DNA from: Acidiphilium sp.
GTDB taxonomy: Bacteria > Pseudomonadota > Alphaproteobacteria > Acetobacterales > Acetobacteraceae
Length of the DNA: 64,000 bases
Assembly: GCA_028688905.1 (NCBI GenBank)
Contig: JAQTXH010000004.1
Coordinates: forward strand, 11,636 to 75,635
Reading direction: 5' to 3'
Shown here: piece by piece, positions 47,858 through 59,128 of the stretch
How the letters are laid out: every line of letters begins with the position of its first letter
Numbering within the stretch: the first letter of the stretch is position 1
Translations under genes and position numbers: made by a program
The notes under the pieces: model-generated
Seen by the model: the letters and a program-made list of their open reading frames with translations, nothing else
The model's database searches: none
Told to the model about the DNA's origin: nothing

Positions 47858-48567
47858 GGCAGCAGCGATAGCATGTGATCCTGATCCGGTGAAACCGCCG
47901 TGCGGATGGCGCGAAACGTCAGGCGGGCGAGGGGTCGCGCGGCGGCGGGGCTGATGGCGATAGCGATGACACCATGCAACGATACCGCAAGACCCGCGCG
48001 CTGCACCAGGGATGCGAAGTGCCGGGCGGTGGCGGGGGAATAGATCAGCACGCGGTCGATCGCGCCGGCTTCGAGCGCCGCGATGGCCGCTTCCGGCAGG
48101 GCATCGGCTGGACGCGATCGGTAGACCACCCGGCGATTGACCCGCAAGCCGGCGGTCCGCAAGGCGGCGGCGAGATCGAGGCTGTGGCCAGCACCGCAAG
48201 GCAGCAGCAGGGCCGCGTGCGGTGCGACCCTGCGCGTGACCAGAGCCGCAAGGTCGCTGGCGGTGCCGCCGGCGCTTTCGACCTGCCGGAATCCCGCCGC
48301 GCGCGCGCGCGCCGCCGTGGCGTCGCCCACCGCGAACAGCGGGATATGATGCAGCGCGCGGGGAAGTCCCGGCAGGGCCTGAGCGCTCGCGATCACGATG
48401 GCATCGCACCCGCCGGGCAGGGACGCCGGCAGCGGCTCGATGTCGAGGCAAGGGGCGAGCACCGGAATATGGCCGCGTTGGCGCAGCGCGTCGGCGGTCG
48501 CGGTGCCGCCGGGTTCTGGCCGGGTGACCAGAATTGTCAGGGGTTCAGGCGGCGCGGGATCAGTCAA
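47854..48567 (-). CDS. hemD: uroporphyrinogen-III synthase
   Basis: ILVTRPEPGGTATADALRQRGH..; between hemC and the mitofilin-like gene. Confidence 0.88.
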   Translation of the reverse strand: MTDPAPPEPLTILVTRPEPGGTATADALRQRGHIPVLAPCLDIEPLPASLPGGCDAIVIASAQALPGLPRALHHIPLFAVGDATAARARAAGFRQVESAGGTASDLAALVTRRVAPHAALLLPCGAGHSLDLAAALRTAGLRVNRRVVYRSRPADALPEAAIAALEAGAIDRVLIYSPATARHFASLVQRAGLAVSLHGVIAIAISPAAARPLARLTFRAIRTAVSPDQDHMLSLLP

Positions 48568-49555
48568 GAAAAATGTCGGAGGGGCTGTCGCGCCGCAGCG
48601 AGGCCCCGAGTTCGGTACCCAGGCGGTGTGCGTCGTTCACGCCGGCGGTGTCGCTGCGCTTGAGCAGAAAACTGCCATCGGCGCGGGCGGTCAGGCCGGT
48701 GAGATGTAGCGTGCCGTCGGGCAACAGGCGGGCGTAGCCGCCGATCGGGGTGCGGCAGGAGCCATCGAGTGCTGCGAGCAGGGCGCGTTCGGCAGTGGCG
48801 ACTGCCTTGGCCTCCTGGTCCTCGATCATCGCGAGCAGATCGCCAAGGGCGGCGTCCTCGGCGCGCACCGTGATGCCGACGATGCCCTGGCAGGCCGAGG
48901 GCACCATCGCTTCGGGGTCGATCGCGGCGGAGACCTCGTGCTCGAAGCCCAGGCGGCGGAGGCCGGCGAGGGCGAGCAGGGTGGCGTCGAACTTGCCGGT
49001 GCGCGCGGCATCGAGTCGGGTGCGGACATTGCCGCGCAGCAGTTCGATGCACAGATCGGGGCGCGCATGCAGCAACTGCGCCTGGCGGCGGACCGAGGAT
49101 GTGCCGACCCGCGCGTTGGCCGGCAGGGCCGACCAGATTTCGGCACCCTCCTCGATATGGTGTCGATCGGACAGGATCAGCGCATCGCGCGCGTCCTCGC
49201 GCTTCATGGTGCAGGCGAGGATGATGCCGTCGGGCAGGGTGGTTTCGAGGTCCTTGAGCGAATGCACCGCGAAATCGATCCGCCGGTCGCGCAACGCTTC
49301 GTGGATTTCCTTGGCGAACAACCCCTTGCCGCCGATGTCCGCCAACGATCGGTCCTGCACCTGATCGCCGGTGGTGCTGATGATTTCGGCGGCGAACGCG
49401 TCGGGCGCATAGCCCAATGCGGGGCAGATGTCGCGCAAGGCGGTGAGGAACAATTCGGTCTGTTTGCGCGCGAGCGGCGAGCCACGGGTACCGACCCGCA
49501 AGGGGAGCCGGGCGGAATGGGGGGCGACTTTTGGCACCGTGGTTTCCTGGTCCAT
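48560..49555 (-). CDS. hemC: hydroxymethylbilane synthase
   Basis: LRVGTRGSPLARKQTE.., FAVHSLKDLETTLPDG, VGTSSVRRQAQL. Confidence 0.96.
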   Translation of the reverse strand: MDQETTVPKVAPHSARLPLRVGTRGSPLARKQTELFLTALRDICPALGYAPDAFAAEIISTTGDQVQDRSLADIGGKGLFAKEIHEALRDRRIDFAVHSLKDLETTLPDGIILACTMKREDARDALILSDRHHIEEGAEIWSALPANARVGTSSVRRQAQLLHARPDLCIELLRGNVRTRLDAARTGKFDATLLALAGLRRLGFEHEVSAAIDPEAMVPSACQGIVGITVRAEDAALGDLLAMIEDQEAKAVATAERALLAALDGSCRTPIGGYARLLPDGTLHLTGLTARADGSFLLKRSDTAGVNDAHRLGTELGASLRRDSPSDIFLD

Positions 49556-49578
49556 GGCGGATGCTTTAAAGGATATGC

Positions 49579-50688
49579 ATGGAAAGAAAAGCCGGAAATC
49601 GTGCGCCATTCGGCACGGCGTCGCTGGTGCTGGCGATCGAGACCTCGTGCGATGAAACCGCCTGCGCGGTGCTGGACGGCGCGGGGGCGATCCGCGCGGA
49701 ACTGGTTTCGAGCCAGATCGCCGATCACGCGCCGTTCGGCGGGGTGGTGCCGGAAATAGCGGCGCGCGCGCATCTGGCGGTGCTTCCGGGCATGGCGAAG
49801 GCGGCGCTGGAGGCAGCGGGGGCGCGACCGGGCGATCTGGCGGCGATTGCCGCGACGGTGGGGCCGGGCTTGATCGGCGGCCTGATCGTCGGGGCCAATT
49901 TTGCCAAGGGCATGGCGATTGCCACCGGGGCCACGTTTTACGCGATCAACCACCTTGAAGCGCACGCGCTGACCGCGCGGCTGCCGGGCCTCGGTACGGT
50001 ACCCGCGTTTCCTTATATGCTGCTGCTGGCATCGGGTGGCCATACGGCGCTGATCGCGGTGGAGGGGGTGGGCCGGTATCGCCGCCTTGGCACCACGCTG
50101 GACGATGCGGCGGGCGAAGCGTTCGACAAAGTGGCGAAACTGCTGGGCCTGGACTACCCCGGTGGGCCGGCGCTGGAACGCCTCGCGACCGAGGGCGAGG
50201 CGGCGCGGTTTACGTTGCCGCGACCGTTGCTGGGACGGCCTGGATGCGATTTTTCGTTTTCCGGGTTGAAGACGGCGGTGGCGCAAATTGCCGCGCGGCA
50301 ACCGCCGGGTGCCCTTCCGCGCGGGCTGGCGGCGGATCTCGCGGCATCGTTTCAGCGCGCCGTGGTGGAGGCGATGGCGGACCGTCTGGCGCACGCTCTT
50401 GTGATGATGCCCGACTGCACCTGCGTCGTCGTCGCCGGCGGGGTCGCCGCCAACGGCGCGATCCGCGCGGCGCTGGCCATGGTTGCGTCCGCCACCGGGC
50501 GCCAACTGATGGCACCGCCGTTGCGGCTCTGCACCGACAATGCGGTCATGGTCGCCTGGGCGGCAATCGAGCGGGCGCGCGCCGGCGCGTCGGGTGACGA
50601 TCTGGGGGTACGCTGCCGGCCGCGCTGGCCCCTGGATGCTGCACCGCAAACTTTCATTGCAGACAAGAGTAATTTCGTGTCAGTCTGA
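49579..50688 (+). CDS. tsaD: tRNA N6-threonylcarbamoyladenosine biosynthesis protein TsaD
   Basis: LAIETSCDETACAVLDG, NHLEAHALTARL, VAGGVAANGAIRAAL. Confidence 0.96.
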   Translation: MERKAGNRAPFGTASLVLAIETSCDETACAVLDGAGAIRAELVSSQIADHAPFGGVVPEIAARAHLAVLPGMAKAALEAAGARPGDLAAIAATVGPGLIGGLIVGANFAKGMAIATGATFYAINHLEAHALTARLPGLGTVPAFPYMLLLASGGHTALIAVEGVGRYRRLGTTLDDAAGEAFDKVAKLLGLDYPGGPALERLATEGEAARFTLPRPLLGRPGCDFSFSGLKTAVAQIAARQPPGALPRGLAADLAASFQRAVVEAMADRLAHALVMMPDCTCVVVAGGVAANGAIRAALAMVASATGRQLMAPPLRLCTDNAVMVAWAAIERARAGASGDDLGVRCRPRWPLDAAPQTFIADKSNFVSV

Positions 50689-50715
50689 TGTCGGAATACG
50701 GAGGGGCAGACTGAA

Positions 50716-53235
50716 ATGAGAGATGTGCCGGTTCAGGATCACGGCGGTCGGTCAGGGCGCGACGTGAAAAAAATATCGGCCGAACCGCCACCGCTCGCAC
50801 CGGTCAGAAATTCCCACGATTGGCGCGAGGCGATCGTCGCCAAGTTGATTTACAGTGTCGGAAAAAATACCGTTACCGCGAATGACCGGGACTGGTTTGT
50901 CGCCCTGGCGCTGGCGCTGCGCGACCGGGTGGTGGAACGCTGGATCGCCAGTACCAACCGGATTTACGAGCGCGGCCACAAGCGGGTGTATTATCTGTCG
51001 CTCGAATTCCTGATCGGGCGGCTGATGTTCGATACACTGACAAATCTCGGCATGGTCGACGTCACGCGCGCGGCCTTGGCGGAGCTTGGCGTCGATCTGG
51101 ATCTGGTGCGTGAGGCCGAGCCGGATGCGGCGCTGGGCAACGGCGGGCTGGGGCGGCTGGCGGCGTGTTTCATGGAGAGCATGGCGACGCTGGCGATCCC
51201 GGGGTATGGCTACGGAATTCGTTACAACAACGGCTTGTTCAAGCAGGCGATCGACGATGGCCGTCAGCTTGAGTTTCCTGAAGATTGGCTCGCGGTTGGC
51301 AACCCCTGGGAGTTCGAGCGGGCTGAGGTTGCTTACGATATCGGGTTCGGCGGCCATGTCGAGGCGGTGCGCGACGATGGGGGCGAGGTGCGGCAAGTGT
51401 GGCATCCGGCCGAGGTGGTGCGCGCGGTCGCCTATGATACGCCGGTGGTAGGCTGGCGCGGGAAGCACGTGAATTCGCTGCGGCTGTGGTCGGCCCGCGC
51501 GGTCGATCCGCTGCAGCTGGAAACCTTCAATGCCGGCGATTATGTTGGGGCGCTAGCCCAGGATGTCCGGGCGCAATCGATCTCGCGGGTGCTGTATCCG
51601 TCCGACGCGACGGCGGCGGGGCAGGAATTACGGCTGCGCCAGGAGTATTTTTTTGCCGCCGCATCGTTGCAGGACATGCTGCGCCGGCACCTGGCGCATT
51701 TCAATGATTTGCGTTTGCTGCCCGAAAAGGTGGCGATTCAGCTCAACGATACCCACCCCTCGATCGCGGTGGCGGAGCTGATGCGGTTGTTGGTGGATGT
51801 GCATGGATTGGCATGGGGCGAGGCGTGGGAGATCACCAAGGGGACGTTTTCCTACACCAATCACACGCTGCTGCCCGAGGCGCTGGAGACCTGGCCGGTG
51901 CCGCTGATGGAGCGGATGCTGCCGCGCCAGATGCAGATTATTTATCTGATCAACGCGGATCATCTGGAACGGGTGCGCGCGCTGGGCATGGGGTCGGAGG
52001 ATAAACTGGCCGGATTGTCGTTGATCGATGAAACCCACGGGCGGCGGGTGCGGATGGGTACGCTCGCGTTCATCGGGTCGCACCGGATCAACGGCGTTTC
52101 CGCGCTGCACACCGATTTGATGCGCAAGACGGTGTTTCACGACCTGCACACGATGTTTCCCGACCGGATTACCAATGTCACCAACGGAATCACGTTCCGG
52201 CGCTGGCTGTTCGAGGCTAATCCGGGGCTGACCCGGCTGTTGGTCGAGGCGCTGGGCGAGCATGTGTGCGACGACCCGTCAGAACTCACCGGGCTGCGGG
52301 GGTTGGTGTCGGACATCGGGTTTCGCAACCGGCTGATCGCCTGCCGGCGGCACAACAAGATCACGCTGGCAAAATGGGTGCGCGAGCGTCTGCGGATCAG
52401 GCTCGATCCCGATGCGATGTTCGATATCCATGTGAAGCGGATTCATGAATACAAAAGGCAGTTGCTGAATATTCTGGAAACCATCGCGTTGTACGACGCG
52501 ATCCGCGCGCGACCGACCGCGGGGTGGGTGCCTCGGGTGAAAATATTCGCCGGCAAGGCGGCGGCAAGCTATCATCAGGCGAAATTGATCATCAAGCTGA
52601 TCAACGATGTCGCCAAGGTGATCAACAGCGACCCCACCGTGCGTGGCTTGCTCAAAGTGGTGTTTTTGCCGAACTTCAACGTCAGCCTCGCGGAAATGAT
52701 CATTCCCGCCGCCGATCTGTCCGAGCAGATTTCGACCGCCGGGATGGAAGCCTCCGGTACCGGCAACATGAAATTCGCGTTGAACGGGGCGCTGACCATC
52801 GGCACGCTCGATGGGGCCAATGTGGAAATCCGCGATCATGTCGGGGCGGAGAATATCTTCATCTTTGGTCTCACCGCCGACGAGGTGGCAGCGCACAAGC
52901 ACGATGGCTGGCGGCCGCGGCAGTCGATCGGTGCCTCGCCCGCGTTGGCCGAGGTGATCGATGCGGTGTATTCCGGCGTGTTCTCGCCCGGTGAGCCGGA
53001 CCGGTTTCATCCGATTGTCCATGAGTTGCGCGGCGATGACCGATTTTTGGTGACGGCCGATTTCGATGCCTACGCCCAGAGCCAGCGTTCGGTGGACCAG
53101 CTTTGGCAGAATCCGGAGGCGTGGTGGCGCGCGGCGATCAACAACACCGCCGGAATGGCTTATTTTTCGTCCGACCGGGCGATCGGGGAATATGCGCGCG
53201 GCATCTGGCAGACCAGCGGGTTGGAGACCACATGA
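50716..53235 (+). CDS. glgP: glycogen/maltodextrin phosphorylase
   Basis: ALGNGGLGRLAACFMES, VIFAGKAAASYH-type region, PLP-site EASGTGNMKFALNGALTIGTLDGANVEI. Confidence 0.97.
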   Translation: MRDVPVQDHGGRSGRDVKKISAEPPPLAPVRNSHDWREAIVAKLIYSVGKNTVTANDRDWFVALALALRDRVVERWIASTNRIYERGHKRVYYLSLEFLIGRLMFDTLTNLGMVDVTRAALAELGVDLDLVREAEPDAALGNGGLGRLAACFMESMATLAIPGYGYGIRYNNGLFKQAIDDGRQLEFPEDWLAVGNPWEFERAEVAYDIGFGGHVEAVRDDGGEVRQVWHPAEVVRAVAYDTPVVGWRGKHVNSLRLWSARAVDPLQLETFNAGDYVGALAQDVRAQSISRVLYPSDATAAGQELRLRQEYFFAAASLQDMLRRHLAHFNDLRLLPEKVAIQLNDTHPSIAVAELMRLLVDVHGLAWGEAWEITKGTFSYTNHTLLPEALETWPVPLMERMLPRQMQIIYLINADHLERVRALGMGSEDKLAGLSLIDETHGRRVRMGTLAFIGSHRINGVSALHTDLMRKTVFHDLHTMFPDRITNVTNGITFRRWLFEANPGLTRLLVEALGEHVCDDPSELTGLRGLVSDIGFRNRLIACRRHNKITLAKWVRERLRIRLDPDAMFDIHVKRIHEYKRQLLNILETIALYDAIRARPTAGWVPRVKIFAGKAAASYHQAKLIIKLINDVAKVINSDPTVRGLLKVVFLPNFNVSLAEMIIPAADLSEQISTAGMEASGTGNMKFALNGALTIGTLDGANVEIRDHVGAENIFIFGLTADEVAAHKHDGWRPRQSIGASPALAEVIDAVYSGVFSPGEPDRFHPIVHELRGDDRFLVTADFDAYAQSQRSVDQLWQNPEAWWRAAINNTAGMAYFSSDRAIGEYARGIWQTSGLETT

Positions 53236-53299
53236 TGGCATGACTGTGATGGCATGATTGGGGCGCGGCCTTACGGGGTCTGGTGGGAGGAACGCTGCG

Positions 53300-54571
53300 A
53301 TGAAGGCACGGAACGGCATCAGCACACCGCTTTCGCGTAGCGCGATGGCCTATGTTCTAGCGGGTGGCCGAGGATCGCGATTGCATGACCTGACCGACAA
53401 GCGCGCGAAGCCCGCCGTGCATTTTGGCGGGAAGTGGCGGATTATCGATTTTGCCCTGTCGAATGCTTTGAATTCCGGGATCAGGCATATCGGGGTCGCG
53501 ACCCAGTACAAGGCCCACAGCCTGATCCGGCATTTGCAGTTGGGCTGGACGTTTTTTCGCCGCGAACGCAACGAGAGTTTCGATATTCTGCCGGCCAGTC
53601 AACGGGTTTCGGAACTCGGCTGGTATTTGGGTACCGCCGATGCGGTGTATCAGAATATCGAGATCATCGAGAGTGCGGCACCGGCCCATATTATTATTCT
53701 AGCCGGTGATCATATCTACAAAATGGACTACGAAATGCTGTTGCAACAGCATGTCGCCCAGAAGGCCGACGTCACGATCGCCTGCGTCGAGGTGCCACTG
53801 GCGGAAGCGACGGATTTTGGCGTGATGCATGTCGATGCGACCGACCGGATCATCGAATTTCTGGAAAAACCCGCCAACCCGCCGCCATTGCCGGGGCGTT
53901 CGGACGTGGCGTTGGCGAGCATGGGTGTATATGTGTTCGATACCGGGTTTTTGTTCGAGGAACTACGGCGCGATGCTGCGGATGTTCGTTCGCAGCACGA
54001 TTTCGGGCGCGACATCATTCCCTATCTGGTGCGTCACGGCCGAGCGTTTGCCCATCATTTTTCACGCTCATGCGTGCGGTCGAGCAAAGAGGCGGTGCCC
54101 TATTGGCGCGATGTCGGCACGATCGATGCGTATTGGGAGGCGAATATCGACCTCACCGATTTTGTGCCCTCGCTCGACATCTATGACCGAAGCTGGCCGA
54201 TCTGGACCTATACCGAGGGCACCCCGCCGGCAAAGTTCATTCATGACGAGGAAGGCAGGCGTGGCCTCGCGGTTTCATCATTGGTGTGCGGCGGCTGCGT
54301 GATTTCGGGCGCGGCGTTGCGGCGCAGCCTGCTGTTCACCGGGGTACGGGTCAATTCGTTTTCGCAGGTGACGGCGGCGGTGCTGCTGCCGGAAGTCGAT
54401 GTCGGGCGGTATGCGCGGCTCACCAATGTCGTGATCGATCGGGGTACCCGAATCCCGGAAGGGCTGGTGGTCGGTGAAGACCCCGAGGCGGACGCCCGGC
54501 GGTTTCGCCGGACCGACAAGGGGGTATGCCTGATCACCCAGGCGATGATCAACCGGCTGGAAATCACCTGA
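53300..54571 (+). CDS. glgC: glucose-1-phosphate adenylyltransferase
   Basis: [62 protein letters not shown]. Confidence 0.96.
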   Translation: MKARNGISTPLSRSAMAYVLAGGRGSRLHDLTDKRAKPAVHFGGKWRIIDFALSNALNSGIRHIGVATQYKAHSLIRHLQLGWTFFRRERNESFDILPASQRVSELGWYLGTADAVYQNIEIIESAAPAHIIILAGDHIYKMDYEMLLQQHVAQKADVTIACVEVPLAEATDFGVMHVDATDRIIEFLEKPANPPPLPGRSDVALASMGVYVFDTGFLFEELRRDAADVRSQHDFGRDIIPYLVRHGRAFAHHFSRSCVRSSKEAVPYWRDVGTIDAYWEANIDLTDFVPSLDIYDRSWPIWTYTEGTPPAKFIHDEEGRRGLAVSSLVCGGCVISGAALRRSLLFTGVRVNSFSQVTAAVLLPEVDVGRYARLTNVVIDRGTRIPEGLVVGEDPEADARRFRRTDKGVCLITQAMINRLEIT

Positions 54572-54574
54572 GCG

Positions 54575-56026
54575 GTGCGGGTTCTTTCGGTAGGCTCGGA
54601 GATCTACCCGCTGGTGAAAACCGGTGGTCTGGCCGACGTGATGGGGGCATTGCCGGCGGCCCTCGCGGTCGAGGGCGTTGCGATGCGCGCCTTGGTACCG
54701 GGGTATCCCGCCGTGCTGGCGGCGATGACGGGGGCGGAGGTGGCGCTTTCGGTTGCCGATCTGTTTGGTGGTCCGGCTCGGATTTTGGCAGCTGATCCTG
54801 GGGCTGAGCCTGGGGGCTTGCCGTTATTCGCACTCGATGCACCCCATTTGTTCGCCCGGCCCGGCAACCCGTATCTTGCCCCGAACGGGATGGACTGGCC
54901 GGATAACGCCCAGCGCTTCGCCGCATTATGCCGGGCCGGCGTGCTGGTGGCGCAGGGGGCGATCGGCGGGTTCGTGCCCGATGTGGTACATGCGCACGAC
55001 TGGCAGGCCGGTCTGGTGCCGGCCTATCTGCACTACGACGAGCGCGCGGCACCGCCTTGTGTGATGACGGTGCATAATCTGGCGTATCAGGGGCAGTTTC
55101 CGGCTGATCTGTTGGGCGCACTTGGCCTGCCGGCGGCGGCCTATGCGATCGATGGGGTCGAATACTATGGCTCGATCGGGTTTTTGAAGGCGGGACTGCA
55201 ATTTGCCGATGCGATTACCACGGTGTCGCCACACTACGCTGTCGAAATCGCGACGCCGGGCGGCGGCATGGGGCTGGATGGGTTGGTCCGGGCGCGTGCG
55301 GGGGTGATGCACGGGATTCTGAACGGACTTGATACCTCGGCGTGGAATCCGGCGACCGATGCGGCGCTGGCGGTGCCATTCGATGCACGGAGCGTGGCGG
55401 CGCGGGCCACCAACAAGGCCGCGTTACAGGCGCGAATGGGGCTGGATCAGCGACCCGGGGCGTTGCTGTTCGGCGTGGTCAGTCGCCTCGCGGGGCAGAA
55501 GGGGATCGATCTGATCCTCGAAATTCTGCCCCTGCTGGCCGCGCTCGATGCTCAACTGGCGGTGCTCGGCAGCGGGGAGGCCGCGATCGAGCGCGACGTG
55601 CGCGCGGCGATGGGGCGTTGGCCAGGGCGGGTTGCCGGGGTGATCGGGTTCGAGGAGCGGTTGTCGCATCTGATCCAGGGGGGGGCCGATGCGATTCTGG
55701 TGCCGTCGCGGTTTGAGCCGTGCGGGCTAACCCAACTGGCGGCGCAGCGCTATGGCGCGATCCCAGTGGTGTCGCTGGTGGGAGGACTGGTCGATACCGT
55801 GATCGACGCCAACCCGGTGGCACTCGGCGCGGCGGTTGCGACGGGGGTGCAGTTCGGGCCGGTGACCGCCGATGGACTTGCCGCTGGCGTGCGCCGGACG
55901 GCCGATCTGTTCGCCAACCCGCCGGTCTGGCGGCGGATGCAGCGCAATGGCATGGCGTTGGATGTTTCATGGGCGCAACCGGCCAAGCAATATGCTCGGT
56001 TGTACCGCGCGCTGGCTCTGAACTAA
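54575..56026 (+). CDS. glgA: glycogen synthase
   Basis: [56 protein letters not shown] start. Confidence 0.96.
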   Translation: MRVLSVGSEIYPLVKTGGLADVMGALPAALAVEGVAMRALVPGYPAVLAAMTGAEVALSVADLFGGPARILAADPGAEPGGLPLFALDAPHLFARPGNPYLAPNGMDWPDNAQRFAALCRAGVLVAQGAIGGFVPDVVHAHDWQAGLVPAYLHYDERAAPPCVMTVHNLAYQGQFPADLLGALGLPAAAYAIDGVEYYGSIGFLKAGLQFADAITTVSPHYAVEIATPGGGMGLDGLVRARAGVMHGILNGLDTSAWNPATDAALAVPFDARSVAARATNKAALQARMGLDQRPGALLFGVVSRLAGQKGIDLILEILPLLAALDAQLAVLGSGEAAIERDVRAAMGRWPGRVAGVIGFEERLSHLIQGGADAILVPSRFEPCGLTQLAAQRYGAIPVVSLVGGLVDTVIDANPVALGAAVATGVQFGPVTADGLAAGVRRTADLFANPPVWRRMQRNGMALDVSWAQPAKQYARLYRALALN

Positions 56027-56033
56027 CGAATTG

Positions 56034-59000
56034 TTATTCCGCCGGCATGGCGGTGATGCGCCGGGCGCGCCGTTTGCCGAAGCCGCCGAGGGCGAGGTAG
56101 ATAACGGGTGTGGTGTAGAGCGTCAGGGCCTGGCAGACGATCAGGCCGCCGATGACGGCGATGCCGAGCGGGCGGCGGAGTTGTTCGCCAGTGCCGACGG
56201 CGAAGGCGAGTGGCAGAGCGCCGAGCATTGCCGCGAGTGTGGTCATCATGATCGGGCGGAAGCGTTCGAGGCAGGCGGCGCGGATGGCTTGGGGTGGGGT
56301 CATGCCGCCTTCGCGTTCGGCGCTCAGCGCGAAATCGACCAGCATGATGCCGTTTTTTTTCACGATGCCCATCAGCAGGAACACCCCGATGATGCCGATG
56401 ACCGAAAGCGGCGTGCCCGTGATCAGCAAGGCGAGCAGGGCACCGACGCCAGCAGAGGGTAGAGTGGACAGGATGGTGAGCGGTTGCGACAGGCTTTCAT
56501 ACAGCACGCCGAGCACGATATAGATGGCGACCAGGGCGGCCGCGATCAGCAATGGCTCCTTCTGGATCGAGGCGAGGAAGTATTTGGCGTTGCCGCCATA
56601 CTGGATTTTCACCGTATCGGGCAGCGGCATGGCGGCGATCGTGGCTTGGACCTGAGCGATCGCCGGGCCGAGGGCGCTGCCCTTGGCGACGTTGAAGCTG
56701 ATGGTGCCGGCGGGTTCGCCATCGAGATGGGTGACCGAGAGCGGGGCGGTGCTGCGGCTGTAGGTGGCGATCTGATCGAGCGGCACCGGGCCTTTGGTGC
56801 TGGTGACGAACAAGCGGTTCAGGTTGTTCGGAGCGCGATCGAGCGCGGCCGGGACTTTCATCACGACCTCATACTGGTTCTGTGCCTGATAGATCCGGGA
56901 AATCTGCTGCTGGGCGTAGGCGTTCTGCAAAATCCCGTCGATTGCCGCGATCGAAACGCCGAGCCGTGATGCGGCATTGCGATTGATGTCGATCATGATC
57001 TCGGTCTGGGCTTTGTCCTGATCGGTGGAAATGTTGTTGATATTATTCAGGGTTCGCAGCTTGGTTTCGATTTGTTGGGTCACTCGATCGAGATCGTCGA
57101 GCGAGGAATCGATTACCGAAAAACTATACTCGCCGCCGTTGGACTGGCCGCCGAAAAAAATATCCTGCGCGACCTGCATGTTGGTGATGATGCCGGGGAT
57201 TTTGGACAGTTTTTTTTGCAGCTGCAGAATGACAGTCTGGGCGGAAACGCTGCGCTGGTCGAGCGGTTTCAGTCCGATGAACATGTTGCCGCGATTGGCG
57301 GTGTGGAATCCGTTGGTGACGCCGATGCTCGAACTGATCGTCGCCACCGCCGGATTCTGCCGGACGATATCGACGACGCGGCTTTCGAGCCGCTGCATCC
57401 GATCGAACGACACGTCGGTCGGGGCCAAAGTATGCACGATGATCAGACCGGTGTCTTCCTCGGGGATGAAGGATTTCGGGATTTTGATGTAGAGGAAAAT
57501 CGTCAGCACCAGCGTCAGCACAAAGCTTGCCAGCATCAGCCATCGGTGATCGAGCGCCCAGTCGAGGCTGCGGGCGTAGGCGTCGAGGGTGCGGCGATAG
57601 AGATGGTCGATGCCGCGCGCCAGGCGGGAGTTACGGCCGACCTTGGGGGTGCGGCCCATGAAATGTGCGCAGATCATCGGGGTGACGGTGAGCGAGATGA
57701 TGCCGGAAATCACGATCGCGACCGAGAGCGTCATCGCGAATTCGTAGAACAGGCTGCCGATGACGCCGCCCATCAGGGTGAGCGGCAGGAACACCACAAC
57801 CAGCGACACCGTGATCGAAAACACCGTGAAGCCGATCTGACGCGAACCGACCAGGGCGGCTTCGACGCCGGTAAGGCCGCGCTCGTGTTGGGAGACGATG
57901 TTTTCGATCATCACGATCGCATCGTCCACCACGAAACCCACACAGATGGTGAGGGCGAGGAGTGAGAAATTATCGAGCGAGAAGCCGAGCACCCACATCA
58001 CCGCGACGGTGCCGGCGAGCGAAAGCGGCACCGTGACACCGGCCGCGATCGTGGGGGTCAGGCGGCGCATGAACAGCGTGACCACGGCGAGCACCAGGAT
58101 GATGGTGATCAGCAAGGTGAGCTGAATATCGGCGACGCTGGCGCGGATCGTGGCGGTGCGGTCGGTCAGGATCGTGAGATACACCGAGGGCGGCAGCCAT
58201 TTGCGGGCCTCCGGCAACAGGGCCTTGATCCCCTCGACCGTTTTGATCACGTTGGCCTGGGTGGTTTTGGTGATTTCGATGATGATCGCGGGCTGCCCGT
58301 CGGCGGATGCGGCCAACTGGGTATTGGCGACGCTGTTGACGACCGAGGCGACGTCGGACAGGCGCAGCAACGCGCCGTTTTTGGCTTTCAGGACGATGCG
58401 GCGATATTGTGCGGCGGTGCTCAACTGGCCGTTGGCGGCGATGATCGAAGCGGTGTTCTTGCCTTGCAGCACCCCGATCGGTTCGGTTTCATTGGCACTG
58501 CGCACCGCATTATAGACATCGGTGCTGGTCAGCCCGGCGGCGGCGAGGGCCTGGGTGTCGAGCCGGATTCGCACCGCCGGGGAGCCGCCGCCGTAGAGTT
58601 CGACCTGCGCGACGCCGGGGATCTGAGCGAGGCGTTGATCGAGGATCGTGTCGGCGACGTTGTAGATATCGCCGAGGCTGAGGGTTTTCGAGGTCAACGC
58701 CATCGTCATCACCGGGCGGGCGGCCGGGTTGAACTCCTTGTAGTACGGCCGGCTCGGCATCGCGGAGGGCAGGTTGGGCAGGGCGGCGTTGATGGCGGCC
58801 TGAACGGCGTGGGCGTCGGCGTTGAGGCTCGTGCCGGTGTCGAACAGCAACACGACCGAGGACGAGCCGACCGAATTTTCCGAACGGACATCGTTGATCC
58901 CGGGGATGGTACCGAGCGTGTGTTCGAGCGGGGCGGCGACGGTGCTCGCCATGATGCTGGGCGAAGCGCCGGGTTCGGAAGCGAACACCACGATCGCCGG

Positions 59001-59126
59001 CATCGGAATGCTCGGCACCGCGGCCACCGGCAACTGGAAATAGGCGAGGATGCCCGCGATCATGATGCCCAGCGCGAGCAGGCTGGTGCCGATCGGTCGC
59101 CGGATGAAGGGTTCCGAAAACCCCAT
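56034..59126 (-). CDS. RND efflux transporter permease (MdtC-like)
   Basis: FIRRPIGTSLLALGIMIAGILAYFQLPVAAVPSIPMPAIVVFA; RND TM signature regions. Confidence 0.94.
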   Translation of the reverse strand: MGFSEPFIRRPIGTSLLALGIMIAGILAYFQLPVAAVPSIPMPAIVVFASEPGASPSIMASTVAAPLEHTLGTIPGINDVRSENSVGSSSVVLLFDTGTSLNADAHAVQAAINAALPNLPSAMPSRPYYKEFNPAARPVMTMALTSKTLSLGDIYNVADTILDQRLAQIPGVAQVELYGGGSPAVRIRLDTQALAAAGLTSTDVYNAVRSANETEPIGVLQGKNTASIIAANGQLSTAAQYRRIVLKAKNGALLRLSDVASVVNSVANTQLAASADGQPAIIIEITKTTQANVIKTVEGIKALLPEARKWLPPSVYLTILTDRTATIRASVADIQLTLLITIILVLAVVTLFMRRLTPTIAAGVTVPLSLAGTVAVMWVLGFSLDNFSLLALTICVGFVVDDAIVMIENIVSQHERGLTGVEAALVGSRQIGFTVFSITVSLVVVFLPLTLMGGVIGSLFYEFAMTLSVAIVISGIISLTVTPMICAHFMGRTPKVGRNSRLARGIDHLYRRTLDAYARSLDWALDHRWLMLASFVLTLVLTIFLYIKIPKSFIPEEDTGLIIVHTLAPTDVSFDRMQRLESRVVDIVRQNPAVATISSSIGVTNGFHTANRGNMFIGLKPLDQRSVSAQTVILQLQKKLSKIPGIITNMQVAQDIFFGGQSNGGEYSFSVIDSSLDDLDRVTQQIETKLRTLNNINNISTDQDKAQTEIMIDINRNAASRLGVSIAAIDGILQNAYAQQQISRIYQAQNQYEVVMKVPAALDRAPNNLNRLFVTSTKGPVPLDQIATYSRSTAPLSVTHLDGEPAGTISFNVAKGSALGPAIAQVQATIAAMPLPDTVKIQYGGNAKYFLASIQKEPLLIAAALVAIYIVLGVLYESLSQPLTILSTLPSAGVGALLALLITGTPLSVIGIIGVFLLMGIVKKNGIMLVDFALSAEREGGMTPPQAIRAACLERFRPIMMTTLAAMLGALPLAFAVGTGEQLRRPLGIAVIGGLIVCQALTLYTTPVIYLALGGFGKRRARRITAMPAE

Positions 59127-59128
59127 GT

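Noticed and set aside
49204-50649. 481-aa minus-strand ORF across hemC and tsaD
   Set aside because: Crosses the intergenic region and overlaps two confident genes in other frames or on the other strand.
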